A stretch of DNA of 64,000 nucleotides from Ralstonia wenshanensis. Lineage in GTDB: Bacteria; Pseudomonadota; Gammaproteobacteria; Burkholderiales; Burkholderiaceae. Under the pieces are notes generated by a model that ran no database searches, was not told where the DNA came from, and worked only from the letters and a program-made list of their open reading frames with translations. Shown here in pieces: positions 8,987 through 18,101 of this stretch (position 1 is the stretch's first letter; each line of letters begins with the position of its first letter). Both the position numbers and the translations under genes were made by a program. Location of the stretch: positions 434,001-498,000 of the forward strand of contig NZ_CP076413.1 of assembly GCF_021173085.1 (NCBI RefSeq), read 5' to 3'.

Positions 8987-10371
8987 GCCTGGCTCCGCAT
9001 CACCAGTTCGATTTCGTCCGGGGCCACGGGCACGTCGCGCGTGATGATTTCGCAGCCTTCGGGCGTGACGATGGCGTCGTCTTCAATGCGGATGCCGATG
9101 TGCCAGTACTGTTCCGGCACGCCAGGCGCGGGGCGCACGTAGATGCCGGGTTCGACGGTCAGCACCATACCGGCTTCCAGCGGGCGCCACGGGCGTTCGC
9201 CTTCTGCAGGCGCGGCGGTGCCGGGTGTGCGGTATTCGCCCACGTCGTGCACGTCCATGCCGAGCCAGTGGCCAGTGCGGTGCATGTAGAACTGGCGGTA
9301 TTGGCCACCGGCGATCACGTCGTCAAGCGTGCCGACCGTGTTGCGGTCAAGCAGGCCGGTGTCGAGCATGCCTTGCGCGAGCACGCGCGTGGCGGCATCG
9401 TGCGGCACGTTGTACGGCACGCCCGGGCGCGTTTCGGCCAGGGCGGCTTCCTGCGCCGCAACCACAAGCGCATACAGCTCGCGTTGCGGGCCCGTGAAGC
9501 GGCCGTTCACCGGGAACGTGCGCGTGATGTCCGATGCGTAGCCGTCCAGCTCGCAGCCCGCGTCGATCAGGCAGAGATCGCCGTCGCGCAGTTCGGCATT
9601 GCCGGCGCGGTAGTGCAGCACGCAAGCGTTGGGGCCAGTGGCAACGATGGAGTTGTAGGCCACGCTTTGCGCACCGTGGCGGCGGAATTCGTACAGCAAC
9701 TCGGCTTCGAGATGGTATTCACGCAGGCCGGCACGTGAAGCTTGCATGGCGCGCACATGCGCTCCCGCGGAGATGCGGCCGGCACGACGCATGATGTCGA
9801 GCTCGCTCGGGTCTTTGAACAGGCGCAGCTCGTCGAGGATGGCGCGCACGTCCAGCGCCTGGTGTGGCGACGACACACCTGCGCGGCCTTGCATGCGCAC
9901 CGCGTCGAGCCAGCGGCGCATGCGGCGGTCGAACATGCCGCTTTCAGCCAGCGGATAAGCGACGGCCGCAGCGTTGGCGAGCAGCTTGGGCAGCGTCGCG
10001 TCGATCTCTTCCACCGAGTGCGCCTCATCCAGGCCGAAGGCTTCCTTAGCGGCTTCGGGGCCGAAGCGGAAGCCGTCCCAGATTTCGCGCTCTTCATGCT
10101 TGGGGCGGCAGAACAGCACGCTGCGCGCGGGGGCGCTGCCAGCGGGGACCACGATGGCAAGCACCGCTTCGGGCTCGGTAAAGCCGGTCAGGTAATAGAA
10201 GTAGCTGTCGTGCCGGTAGGGGTAGTCGCTGTCGCGGTTGCGCATCGCCTCAGGTGCGGTCGGCACGATGGCGACGCCGCCATTGCCACCCGATGCCGCG
10301 CGCAGCCACTGCACGACGCGCTCCCGGCGCTGGCGATAGGTCTGGAGGAAAGCGAGTTCGGTGGCGGACAT
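8983..10371 (-). CDS. pepP: Xaa-Pro aminopeptidase PepP (M24B)
   Basis: Cytosolic dimetal aminopeptidase that removes residues preceding proline. The product is 462 aa. The N-terminal aminopeptidase-P domain (about 1-140) precedes the pita-bread fold. Metal ligands are visible in DAGCELDGYASDITRTFP, HRTGHWLGMDVHDVG, LTVEPGIYV and IRIEDDAIV. It is the first gene of a three-gene operon with ubiH and a DadA-like oxidase. Confidence 0.96.
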   Translation of the reverse strand: MSATELAFLQTYRQRRERVVQWLRAASGGNGGVAIVPTAPEAMRNRDSDYPYRHDSYFYYLTGFTEPEAVLAIVVPAGSAPARSVLFCRPKHEEREIWDGFRFGPEAAKEAFGLDEAHSVEEIDATLPKLLANAAAVAYPLAESGMFDRRMRRWLDAVRMQGRAGVSSPHQALDVRAILDELRLFKDPSELDIMRRAGRISAGAHVRAMQASRAGLREYHLEAELLYEFRRHGAQSVAYNSIVATGPNACVLHYRAGNAELRDGDLCLIDAGCELDGYASDITRTFPVNGRFTGPQRELYALVVAAQEAALAETRPGVPYNVPHDAATRVLAQGMLDTGLLDRNTVGTLDDVIAGGQYRQFYMHRTGHWLGMDVHDVGEYRTPGTAAPAEGERPWRPLEAGMVLTVEPGIYVRPAPGVPEQYWHIGIRIEDDAIVTPEGCEIITRDVPVAPDEIELVMRSQA

Positions 10372-10598
10372 AGCGTGTTTTCCGGCAGCAGAAAGGATGC
10401 GTCGATTGTAACGCCGCGCCCGGCGGGCATTCGGAGGAGGGGCATTGCCACACCCGAAAGGAGACTTGTGCGCTGCGGACGGCCTCTCCTAAAGTCTCGG
10501 GCGGCCTCCGCCGTTAATACTGACCTGTTTTGCATCCCGGTTGCGACCTCCGCCTGCAGTGGACTGGCCGCATTGGATCGGCCTGCCCAGGAGAACCG

Positions 10599-12656
10599 AT
10601 GCTCGCCAGCAGTTACAACCCTCTTCTTGTCCTGCTTTCCCTCTTCGTGGCCATCCTGGCGTCATATACGGCGCTGGATATGGCAGGACGTGTCGTCACG
10701 GCGCAAGGCCGCGCAGGGTCGTGGTGGCTCATCGGCGGCGCATCGGCCATGGGGCTGGGTATCTGGTCGATGCACTTTGTCGGCATGCTGGCGCTGAACC
10801 TGCCGATCCCCGTTGGATATGACGTTGGCATCACGCTGACCTCGCTCGCTATCGGCATTGGAGCGTCGATGTTTGCGTTGTGGCTGGCCAGCCGGCGTGA
10901 ATTGCCTTGGCCGCGCCTGGCAGGCGGTGCGCTGCTCATGGGCGCGGGTGTCGCGGGCATGCACTACACCGGCATGGCCGCGCTGCGCATGAACCCCGGC
11001 ATTCAATACAACCCCGCGAGGTTTGCGCTGTCGATCGTGATTGCCGTGCTGGCATCGGGCGTGGCGCTGTGGATCGCGTTCCGCCTGCGGCGGCAGGCGC
11101 GGCGCGTTCGTGCACTGCGTGCCGGTTCGGCGGTGGTGATGGGCGTGGCCATCGTCGGCATGCACTACGTGGGCATGTCGGCGGCCGCGTTTCCATTCGG
11201 CAGTGTGTGCGGCGCTGCGCACACCGGGGCGAGTGCCGAATGGCTGGCGCTGGTCATCATCATCGTGACGCTGGCGGTGCTGGCCATCGCGCTCATCATC
11301 TCGGTGCTCGACATGCGCATGGAAGCGCGCACCGCCTTGCTGGCGAACTCGCTGGCCGCGGCCAACAAGGAGCTGGCCTACCTTGCGCTGCACGACAACC
11401 TGACCAAGCTTTCCAACCGCGTCCTGCTGGAAGACCGCCTGACGCAGGCGATCCGCACGGCTGAACGCGAGAAGCGCCGCTTCGCGCTCATGTTCATGGA
11501 CCTGGATGGCTTCAAGGCCATCAACGATGTCTATGGCCACCACGTGGGCGATCTGTTGCTGATCGATGTCGCGCAGCGCATCGGCGCGCGGGTGCGCCAG
11601 CAGGACACCGTGGCGCGGGTCGGTGGCGATGAATTCGTCGTGCTCGCCTATGTGGACGATCCGGAAGACGCCGGCACCCTGGCCGACGCGCTGCTGGAAG
11701 TGGTGCGCGAGCCCTTCATGGCGGGCGGTCACGAGTTGCGTGTTTCCACCAGCATCGGCATTGCGATCTATCCGGGCGACGGCGGCAACCAGCACGATCT
11801 CCTGACCAATGCCGATGCGGCGATGTACCACGCGAAGGGCCTGGGCCGGAACGCCTACAGTTTCTTCGAGCCGTCGATGAACGCCGACGTGCATCAGCAG
11901 TTGCAGCTCGTGCAAGACTTGCGCCGCGCGGTTGAGCGGCACGAACTCGTGCTGCATTACCAGCCCAAGTTCGACGCGCCCAACGGGCCGATCATGGGCG
12001 TGGAGGCGCTGGTGCGCTGGCAGCATCCGCAGCGCGGCCTGGTGCCCGCCGACGAGTTCATCCCGCTGGCCGAGAAGACCGGGCTGATCGTGCCGCTGGG
12101 CGCATGGGTGCTGGACGAAGCCTGCCGCCAGATGGCGCAATGGCACCGCGAGGGGCGCACCGGCTGGACCGTCGCCGTGAATCTCTCTGCGTTGCAGTTT
12201 GGCCATGTCGCGCTCATCGACACCGTGCGCGACACGCTCGCGCGCCATGCGCTGGACCCCCGCAGCTTGACGCTGGAGATTACGGAATCGACCGCCATGC
12301 GCGACGTTGACGCAAGCCTGCAGATCCTGCAGCAGCTCGATGCGATAGGTGTGCGGATTTCGATCGACGATTTCGGCACCGGCTATTCGAGTCTGCTGTA
12401 TCTCAAGCGCTTGCCTGCCAGCGAGCTGAAAATCGATCGTGGCTTTGTGCGCGACCTGGCGCACGACACGGAAGACGCGGCCATCGTCTCGGCCATCGTG
12501 GCGCTGGGCCAGACGCTGAACCTGCGCATCGTCGCAGAAGGTGTGGAGACGGCCGAGCAGCAGGCGTTTCTTACGCGGCTCGGATGTCACTCGCTGCAGG
12601 GCTACTTGTTGGGCCGCCCGATGACGGCGGAATCGCTGAGCGCCGCGATGGCGTAA
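10599..12656 (+). CDS. MHYT-GGDEF-EAL membrane cyclic-di-GMP regulator
   Basis: Inner-membrane protein that can make and/or degrade cyclic di-GMP. The product is 685 aa from the ATG at 10599, which has AGGAG eight bases upstream; an in-frame extension upstream lacks a comparable site. Residues 1 to about 255 are membrane segments with three MHYT motifs (MHFVGM, MHYTGM, MHYVGM) thought to bind a metal and sense a gas or redox signal. The GGDEF domain has an intact RVGGDEFVVLA. The EAL domain has VEALVRW, NLSALQF, IDDFGTGYSSL and VAEGVET. Both catalytic motifs look intact, so the net activity is uncertain. It is monocistronic and convergent with murU. Confidence 0.94.
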   Translation: MLASSYNPLLVLLSLFVAILASYTALDMAGRVVTAQGRAGSWWLIGGASAMGLGIWSMHFVGMLALNLPIPVGYDVGITLTSLAIGIGASMFALWLASRRELPWPRLAGGALLMGAGVAGMHYTGMAALRMNPGIQYNPARFALSIVIAVLASGVALWIAFRLRRQARRVRALRAGSAVVMGVAIVGMHYVGMSAAAFPFGSVCGAAHTGASAEWLALVIIIVTLAVLAIALIISVLDMRMEARTALLANSLAAANKELAYLALHDNLTKLSNRVLLEDRLTQAIRTAEREKRRFALMFMDLDGFKAINDVYGHHVGDLLLIDVAQRIGARVRQQDTVARVGGDEFVVLAYVDDPEDAGTLADALLEVVREPFMAGGHELRVSTSIGIAIYPGDGGNQHDLLTNADAAMYHAKGLGRNAYSFFEPSMNADVHQQLQLVQDLRRAVERHELVLHYQPKFDAPNGPIMGVEALVRWQHPQRGLVPADEFIPLAEKTGLIVPLGAWVLDEACRQMAQWHREGRTGWTVAVNLSALQFGHVALIDTVRDTLARHALDPRSLTLEITESTAMRDVDASLQILQQLDAIGVRISIDDFGTGYSSLLYLKRLPASELKIDRGFVRDLAHDTEDAAIVSAIVALGQTLNLRIVAEGVETAEQQAFLTRLGCHSLQGYLLGRPMTAESLSAAMA

Positions 12657-12660
12657 GTGC

Positions 12661-13374
12661 TTAGCGCGACGCGACTTCCGCGTCGAGCGCGGCCAGCTGC
12701 GCTGGCGTCCCGACGTTTTCCCAGCGCCCGTCGAAGCGCTCGCCGGTGGCGCGGCCTTCGGCGATGGCCTGGTGGTACAGCGGCGTCATCGCCAGCCGCG
12801 TGCCAGGCGCGATGCCGGCAAACAGGCGCGTGTCGTACAAGCCGATGTTGCCGAACGTGAGACGCTCGGGGCCTTCGGCGTGGAGTGTGCCTTGGTCATC
12901 CAGGGCGAAATCGCCGCGCAGGTGATAGGGCGGATTGGGCACCATCACCAAATGCATGCTGGGTGCCGCTTGCGCCGCCATTGCGGGCGCACGGTCGCAT
13001 AGCACGGTGTAGTCGTAATCGCAGAACACATCGCCGCTGACAGCAATGAATACGCTGTGCCCATCGCCGGCATGCAGCAGCGGCATCGCCTGGGCGACCC
13101 CGCCTGCCGTTTCCAGCGCTTGCCCTTCCGGTGAATACGCGAGGCGCACGCCCCATGCGCTGCCATCTCCGAGCGCGGCTTCGATCTGCACGCCGAGCCA
13201 GGCGTGGTTGATGACAATGTCGCGCACGCCGGCTGCAGCCAGGCGCTCGATCTGCCAGACGATCAGTGGTTTGCCGCCCACGTTGAGCAGGGGTTTGGGC
13301 GTGTGGTCGGTCAGCGGGCGCATGCGGTCGCCACGGCCCGCTGCAAAAATCATGGCGCGCGTCGTCGAATTCAA
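12661..13374 (-). CDS. murU: N-acetylmuramate-1-phosphate uridylyltransferase (MurU-like nucleotidyltransferase)
   Basis: Converts MurNAc-1-phosphate plus UTP to UDP-MurNAc in the cell-wall recycling bypass known from Pseudomonas. The product is 237 aa. The sugar-nucleotidyltransferase signature is IFAAGRGDRMRPLT...KPLLNVGGKPLI, and SGDVFCDYDY is a metal/sugar-binding segment. I chose a TTG start at 13372-13374: it overlaps the azlD stop as TTGA and has AAGG seven bases upstream. An internal ATG at 13351-13353 is an alternative that loses seven residues. The pathway assignment rests on amgK being in the same operon. Confidence 0.85.
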   Translation of the reverse strand: MNSTTRAMIFAAGRGDRMRPLTDHTPKPLLNVGGKPLIVWQIERLAAAGVRDIVINHAWLGVQIEAALGDGSAWGVRLAYSPEGQALETAGGVAQAMPLLHAGDGHSVFIAVSGDVFCDYDYTVLCDRAPAMAAQAAPSMHLVMVPNPPYHLRGDFALDDQGTLHAEGPERLTFGNIGLYDTRLFAGIAPGTRLAMTPLYHQAIAEGRATGERFDGRWENVGTPAQLAALDAEVASR

Positions 13375-13697
13375 GCCATCACCTTCATAAGAATCAGCAG
13401 CACGGCCATGCCGCCGACGATGGTCCACATCGCGCTCTTTGTCACCCGTGCGATGACGATGGCGACGATGCCGGCAAGCAGGCGGGGGTTGTCGACCGAC
13501 ACTGCGAGCGCGCCGTCACGCATCAGCAGATCGGGCGCGATCAGCGCGGTCAACATCGCGGCCGGCACGTAGGGCAGGGCGCTGCGGAACCACATCGGCA
13601 GGGTCATGCGCCCTTCCAGCGCGATGAACGATAGGCGGATCAGGTAGGTGGCCGCGCCGGAAATCAGTAACACGCCGAAGAGGATGAGGGCTTTCAT
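13371..13697 (-). CDS. azlD: AzlD-family branched-chain amino-acid transport subunit
   Basis: Small membrane protein (108 aa) of the AzlCD exporter family. Three or four hydrophobic segments are visible (ALILFGVLLISGAATYLI, ALPYVPAAMLTALIAP, LLAGIVAIVIARV). Its ATG overlaps the azlC stop by 4 nt, and its own stop overlaps the TTG start of murU. In known cases AzlC and AzlD form a two-component exporter for branched-chain amino acids or analogues; the substrate here is not shown. Confidence 0.88.
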   Translation of the reverse strand: MKALILFGVLLISGAATYLIRLSFIALEGRMTLPMWFRSALPYVPAAMLTALIAPDLLMRDGALAVSVDNPRLLAGIVAIVIARVTKSAMWTIVGGMAVLLILMKVMA

Positions 13698-14422
13698 GCG
13701 GTGGCCCCCTTGTCGGACGGTCGGGCGAGCAAGCGCTCAACCAGCGCGCCGACGGCGATGCCCACACATGCCGCGCTCATCAGCCCCAGCTTGTGCGGCC
13801 AGCCCGTCCAGGCCACGGCCAGCGCGGCGCCGGTCACGGCCGCGGCCAGCTGGGCACGCGTGCGCAGCGCCGGCACCACGATGGCGATGAACGTGAGCGG
13901 CAGGAAGAAATCAAGCGGCCACGAGGTCGGCACCTGCGCGCCCAGCACCACGCCGACGATCGTCGACGCCTGCCAGCTGGACCACAGCGCCACGCCAGCG
14001 CCAAGGAAGTACCAGTGGCGGTAGGCGGCTTCCTCGCTGCCAGGCTGCGCGGTGACAACGCGGCGGTTCATGGCGGCGAACGCCTCGTCGGTCAGCAGAT
14101 AGGCGATCAGCCATTTCCAGCGGCGTGGCAGATGCGCGAGCGCCGGCGCAATGCTGGCCGAATACAGCGCATGCCGCAGATTCACCATCGAGACTGTCGC
14201 CGCAATCACCAGCGCGGGCGCGCCACCGGCCCACAATTGCACGAGGATCATCTGCGAGGCGCCACCGAAAACGATGGCGCTCATCACCACGGCAAGCCAC
14301 GCGGGCATGCCGGCGGACGTGGCCAGCACGCCGTAGATCAGGCCGAACGGCACCACACCCAGCAACATGGGCGCGAGTGCCAGCATGCCGGCGCGAAACT
14401 CGACGGCGCGGTGGGAGGCCAT
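13694..14422 (-). CDS. azlC: AzlC-family branched-chain amino-acid permease
   Basis: Membrane permease of 242 aa, the larger AzlCD subunit. The family signature is clear: LGVVPFGLIYGVLATSAGMP, then GGASQMILVQLWAGG and NLRHALYSASIAP. The ATG at 14420-14422 shares one base with the amgK stop (TGATG). It is thus placed by translational coupling between amgK and azlD, within a peptidoglycan-recycling operon. Confidence 0.9.
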   Translation of the reverse strand: MASHRAVEFRAGMLALAPMLLGVVPFGLIYGVLATSAGMPAWLAVVMSAIVFGGASQMILVQLWAGGAPALVIAATVSMVNLRHALYSASIAPALAHLPRRWKWLIAYLLTDEAFAAMNRRVVTAQPGSEEAAYRHWYFLGAGVALWSSWQASTIVGVVLGAQVPTSWPLDFFLPLTFIAIVVPALRTRAQLAAAVTGAALAVAWTGWPHKLGLMSAACVGIAVGALVERLLARPSDKGATA

Positions 14423-15495
14423 CAGAACGTATAGCCGATCTGCTGCGCGCGATCTTCGAGTTGATCGAGCAGGCGGGCCAGCGGCGCCAGCGCGTTGTAG
14501 CGGCTGCATACACGGCGCAGGTAGGCGATGAAGCGCGGAGTGTCTTCCACGTAGCCGGTCTTGCCGTCGCGGTAGCGCAGGCGCGCGAAGATGCCGGCTA
14601 CCTTCAGATGGCGTTGCGCGCCCATCCATTCGAGCGCGCGGTAGAACTCGCCGAAGTCGTCGTCCACGGGCAGCTTGGCGGCGCGGGCGGCTTCCCAGTA
14701 GCGCACGGCCCAATCCAGCTCCTGCTCTTCGTCCCACGACAGGAAGGCGTCGCGCAGCAGCGAGGCGGCGTCGTAGGTGATCGGGCCGTAGACGGCGTCC
14801 TGGAAGTCCAGCACGCCCGGCTGCGACGGGTCGGCCACGTTGATCATCAGGTTGCGCGGCATGTAGTCACGGTGGACGTACACGCGCGGCTGGGCCAAGG
14901 CGCTGTCGACCAGCAGCTTGAACACCTTGTCGAGCGATTCGCGCTGCGCGGCGTCCAGCGGGCGTTGCAGGTGGCGCTCGACATACCAGTCGGGAAACAG
15001 CGACAGCTCGCGGCGCAGCAGCGCTTCGTCATACGGCGGCAGCTCGCCTTCGCGTGAGGCCAATTGCCAGCGCACCAGGGTATGGATGGCCGGGCGGAAC
15101 AGCGTGTTGGCGTAGGCGAGGTCGAAATCGTGCTCGCGCAGCGATTGCAGATACGTTTGCGGGCCCAGATCGGTTAGCAGCAGGAAGCCCCGCGCGAGAT
15201 CCTGCTCCAGCACCTGAGGTGCATGCACGCCGGCCCCATTCAGCAGGCCCGCCACGTGGACAAACGGGCGGCAATCTTCCTGCGGCGGCGGGGCGTCCAT
15301 GACGACCAGCGTGCCGGGTTTGCCACTGACTGCGCTGTCCAGGCGGAAATAGCGGCGGAAGCTGGCATCGGCCGAAGCGGGTTGCAGCGTGTCGATGCGC
15401 AAGCCGTGGGCGGCGGGCAATGTGCCGAGCCAGTCGCGCAGTTGGCCAAGGCGTGCGTCGGTTGCGCCTGCTGCGGCGCCAGGGGTCGAAGCCAT
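14422..15495 (-). CDS. amgK: N-acetylmuramate/N-acetylglucosamine kinase AmgK
   Basis: Anomeric sugar kinase of the aminoglycoside-phosphotransferase fold. It phosphorylates MurNAc at C1 so that MurU can form UDP-MurNAc. The product is 357 aa from the ATG at 15493-15495. The Brenner motif VHRDYMPRNLMI and the following LDFQDAVYGPITYD metal-binding segment are intact. It lies divergent from lptD, as in Pseudomonas, where amgK-murU also flank lptD. That context and the downstream murU support AmgK over a generic phosphotransferase. Confidence 0.87.
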   Translation of the reverse strand: MASTPGAAAGATDARLGQLRDWLGTLPAAHGLRIDTLQPASADASFRRYFRLDSAVSGKPGTLVVMDAPPPQEDCRPFVHVAGLLNGAGVHAPQVLEQDLARGFLLLTDLGPQTYLQSLREHDFDLAYANTLFRPAIHTLVRWQLASREGELPPYDEALLRRELSLFPDWYVERHLQRPLDAAQRESLDKVFKLLVDSALAQPRVYVHRDYMPRNLMINVADPSQPGVLDFQDAVYGPITYDAASLLRDAFLSWDEEQELDWAVRYWEAARAAKLPVDDDFGEFYRALEWMGAQRHLKVAGIFARLRYRDGKTGYVEDTPRFIAYLRRVCSRYNALAPLARLLDQLEDRAQQIGYTF

Positions 15496-15534
15496 GCTGA
15501 GAGAATGCTGGAATGAGGCTGGAAGGAAGCCCCG

Positions 15535-15540
15535 TATAAT
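15535..15540 (+). promoter_or_regulatory. Consensus -10 element upstream of lptD
   Basis: A perfect TATAAT lies in the 176-bp amgK-lptD spacer, pointing toward lptD. No good -35 is seen 16-18 bp upstream, so the promoter may depend on an activator or another contact. It would give a 5' leader of about 125 nt. Confidence 0.5.
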
Positions 15541-15671
15541 ACCCGACCGAGTTTCGCCGCGAGCGAGCGCCGGCCCTGTCCAGGCCGCGTCCGGCGGCGG
15601 GATTGATCGCAGTACTGACTGATTTTGTGCCTGTGCGTGCCGTTGCGCGCGCGGCCCTGTTCCCGATCTGC

Positions 15672-18101
15672 ATGACCGAACCGAACCGAGCCAGGAAAAA
15701 CCGGCAGCGCGCTGCTGTTGCCGCGCCCGATCAGCGGCCCGCCAACCGGCGTGGCACGCTGGCATTGCGCCCGCTGGTATTTGCGGTGGCCGGTGTCTGG
15801 ACAGCGACGTCCGCGGCGCAGAGCGCGGACACCACGCAAGCGACGGCGCCTGCTGTCACCCCGGCCTCGTCGGTCACAGCCCTGGCCACGTCCGGCCCGA
15901 CCACGCCCGGCGGCAGCCCGCTGGTGCCCAAGATGGCCGAGCCCGTCCAGCGCCCGGACAACACCGTCCCCACATTTACCGCGGCCGACAAGATGGACGG
16001 CCGCACCAACGAAGACATCCACCTGCGCGGCCATGGCGAACTGCGCCGCAATGGATCGGTGCTCAAGGGCGACACGCTCGACTACAACCAGGACACCGAC
16101 GTTGCCACCGCCACCGGCAACGTGCGTCTGTTCAAGGGCGGCACGCTCGTCACCGGCCCGGACGCCAAGCTCAAGGTCACGGCCAACGAAGGCACCATCA
16201 GCACGCCCACGTACGAGTTCCACACGACCGGCGGGCACGGCACCGCAGACCGCATCGATTTCATCGACAAGGACAACAGCCGCATCACGCGCGGTACGTA
16301 CACCACGTGCTCGCCCGACAACGTCGACTGGTACTTCAGCGCGAGCCGCATCGATATCGACAGCGACCGCCAGGTCGGCACTGGCCGCAACGGCGTGCTG
16401 CACTTCTTCGGCGTGCCGGTGTTTGCCGCGCCGATCATGGACTTCCCGCTCAATGACGACCGCCGCAGCGGTTTCCTCGCCCCGGTGTTCGGCTACAACA
16501 GCCGCAGCGGGACAGACATCACGCTGCCGTACTACTTCAACATCGCGCCGAACCGTGATCTGACGTTGTACCCGCGTCTGCTTAGCCAGCGTGGCCTGCA
16601 GCTTGGCGCCGAGTACCGCTATCTCGGTACGTCGTACAACGGCGTCCTACGCGGCGAATTCCTGCCCGATGATCGTGAGGCGGGTCGCAATCGTTGGTCG
16701 ATTTCGGCATTGCACACCCAGCGCTTGGCGCCTGGCCTGACCGGCTACATCAACTACAACAAGGTCTCCGATAACACCTACCCGGATGACCTGGGCCGCA
16801 GCATCGTCACGGCGACGCAGCGGCAGTACACCCAGGAAGGCGGGGTGACTTACTCGTTCGGCGACTGGATTGCGACGGCGCGTGTGCAGAAGTTCCAGAC
16901 GCTGTCGACCGCCACAACGCCACTGGCAGCACCGTATGAGCGACTGCCGCAGCTGAGCCTGACCTATAACAAGTACGACCTTGGCGGCTTTGACGTTAAT
17001 TTCCTGACCGATTACACCCGGTTCTCGATCCCAACGGCCAATACTGTCCAGGGCGAGCGGCTGTTCATGCAGCCGACGATCAGCTACCCGATCATCCGTC
17101 CGGGCTGGTACGTCACGCCGAAGTTCATCCTCAACACCACCGCATACCGCCTGGATCGTCCTGCAGGCGATACGCAGGACACGCAGATCAATCGCACGCT
17201 GCCCACGTTCTCGCTCGATTCGGGCATGACCTTTGAGCGCGATGCGCCGCTGGTCACCAAGCTGTTTGGCGTCAACTACATCCAGACGCTGGAGCCGCGC
17301 GTGTTCTATGTGTACACGCCGTATCGCGATCAGTCGCAGATTCCGTTGTTCGATACCGGTCAGTCGGACTACAACCTCGGCCAGATCTTTACGGAGAACC
17401 CGTACACCGGCTATGACCGCATTGCCGACAACAACAAACTGACGGCGGGCGTGACCACGCGCTTCATTGAGGCGGAGTCAGGCATTGAGCGCTTGCGGGC
17501 CACGATCGCGCAACGCATCGATTTTGAAGGACAGCGCGTGACGTTGGCGGGGGCGGCGCCGACGTCGGTGCGCCGCTATTCGGACCTTCTGGGCGCGACC
17601 ACGATCCAGATGTTCCGCGGCATCTTTTTCGATACGAACCTTCAGTACAATCAGGACATCGACCGCATCATGCGCTCGACGGTCGCGTTCAGCTGGAAGC
17701 CGGAAGCCAACAAGGTGATCAACCTGGGCTACCGCTATTACCGGCAAGATGCCAATACCGGCCAACTGCCTCTGGAACAGGCCGATATCTCAACGCAGTG
17801 GCCGATCACACGGCGCCTGTACGGTCTGGGCCGCATCGGTTACGACCTGGATGCGCGCAAGCCGTCGGATATGCTGCTTGGCCTCGAGTATGTGGCGGAC
17901 TGCTGGGTCGGCCGACTGGCGGTACAGCGCTACAGCAATGCGGTTTCGGGCTATACGACGCATATCTTTGCCCAGATCGAATTCAAGGGTTTGTCGAAGG
18001 TGGGGAACAATCCGATCGACGTGATTCGTCTGAACGTGCCCGGCTACCAGCCGGTGACCGCGCAGCCGATCACGCCGTCCGTGCTGGATCAATATGAATA
18101 A
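15672..18101 (+). CDS. lptD: LPS assembly outer-membrane protein LptD
   Basis: Beta-barrel that, with LptE, inserts LPS in the outer leaflet. The product is 809 aa from the ATG at 15672 (MTEPNRARKN). A TTG 69 bp upstream is an alternative start. A long basic N-terminus leads to a hydrophobic signal segment. The OstA/LptA-like jellyroll (about 115-250, for example TATGNVRLFKGG) precedes the barrel (LNLGYRYYRQD-type strands). Only two cysteines are present, at about residues 213 and 744, against four in E. coli. It overlaps surA by 8 nt. Confidence 0.94.
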   Translation: MTEPNRARKNRQRAAVAAPDQRPANRRGTLALRPLVFAVAGVWTATSAAQSADTTQATAPAVTPASSVTALATSGPTTPGGSPLVPKMAEPVQRPDNTVPTFTAADKMDGRTNEDIHLRGHGELRRNGSVLKGDTLDYNQDTDVATATGNVRLFKGGTLVTGPDAKLKVTANEGTISTPTYEFHTTGGHGTADRIDFIDKDNSRITRGTYTTCSPDNVDWYFSASRIDIDSDRQVGTGRNGVLHFFGVPVFAAPIMDFPLNDDRRSGFLAPVFGYNSRSGTDITLPYYFNIAPNRDLTLYPRLLSQRGLQLGAEYRYLGTSYNGVLRGEFLPDDREAGRNRWSISALHTQRLAPGLTGYINYNKVSDNTYPDDLGRSIVTATQRQYTQEGGVTYSFGDWIATARVQKFQTLSTATTPLAAPYERLPQLSLTYNKYDLGGFDVNFLTDYTRFSIPTANTVQGERLFMQPTISYPIIRPGWYVTPKFILNTTAYRLDRPAGDTQDTQINRTLPTFSLDSGMTFERDAPLVTKLFGVNYIQTLEPRVFYVYTPYRDQSQIPLFDTGQSDYNLGQIFTENPYTGYDRIADNNKLTAGVTTRFIEAESGIERLRATIAQRIDFEGQRVTLAGAAPTSVRRYSDLLGATTIQMFRGIFFDTNLQYNQDIDRIMRSTVAFSWKPEANKVINLGYRYYRQDANTGQLPLEQADISTQWPITRRLYGLGRIGYDLDARKPSDMLLGLEYVADCWVGRLAVQRYSNAVSGYTTHIFAQIEFKGLSKVGNNPIDVIRLNVPGYQPVTAQPITPSVLDQYE

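Noticed and set aside
10662-12590. A 642-codon minus-strand frame opposite the MHYT-GGDEF-EAL gene
   Set aside because: Same GC effect; the plus-strand protein has all its domain motifs in order.
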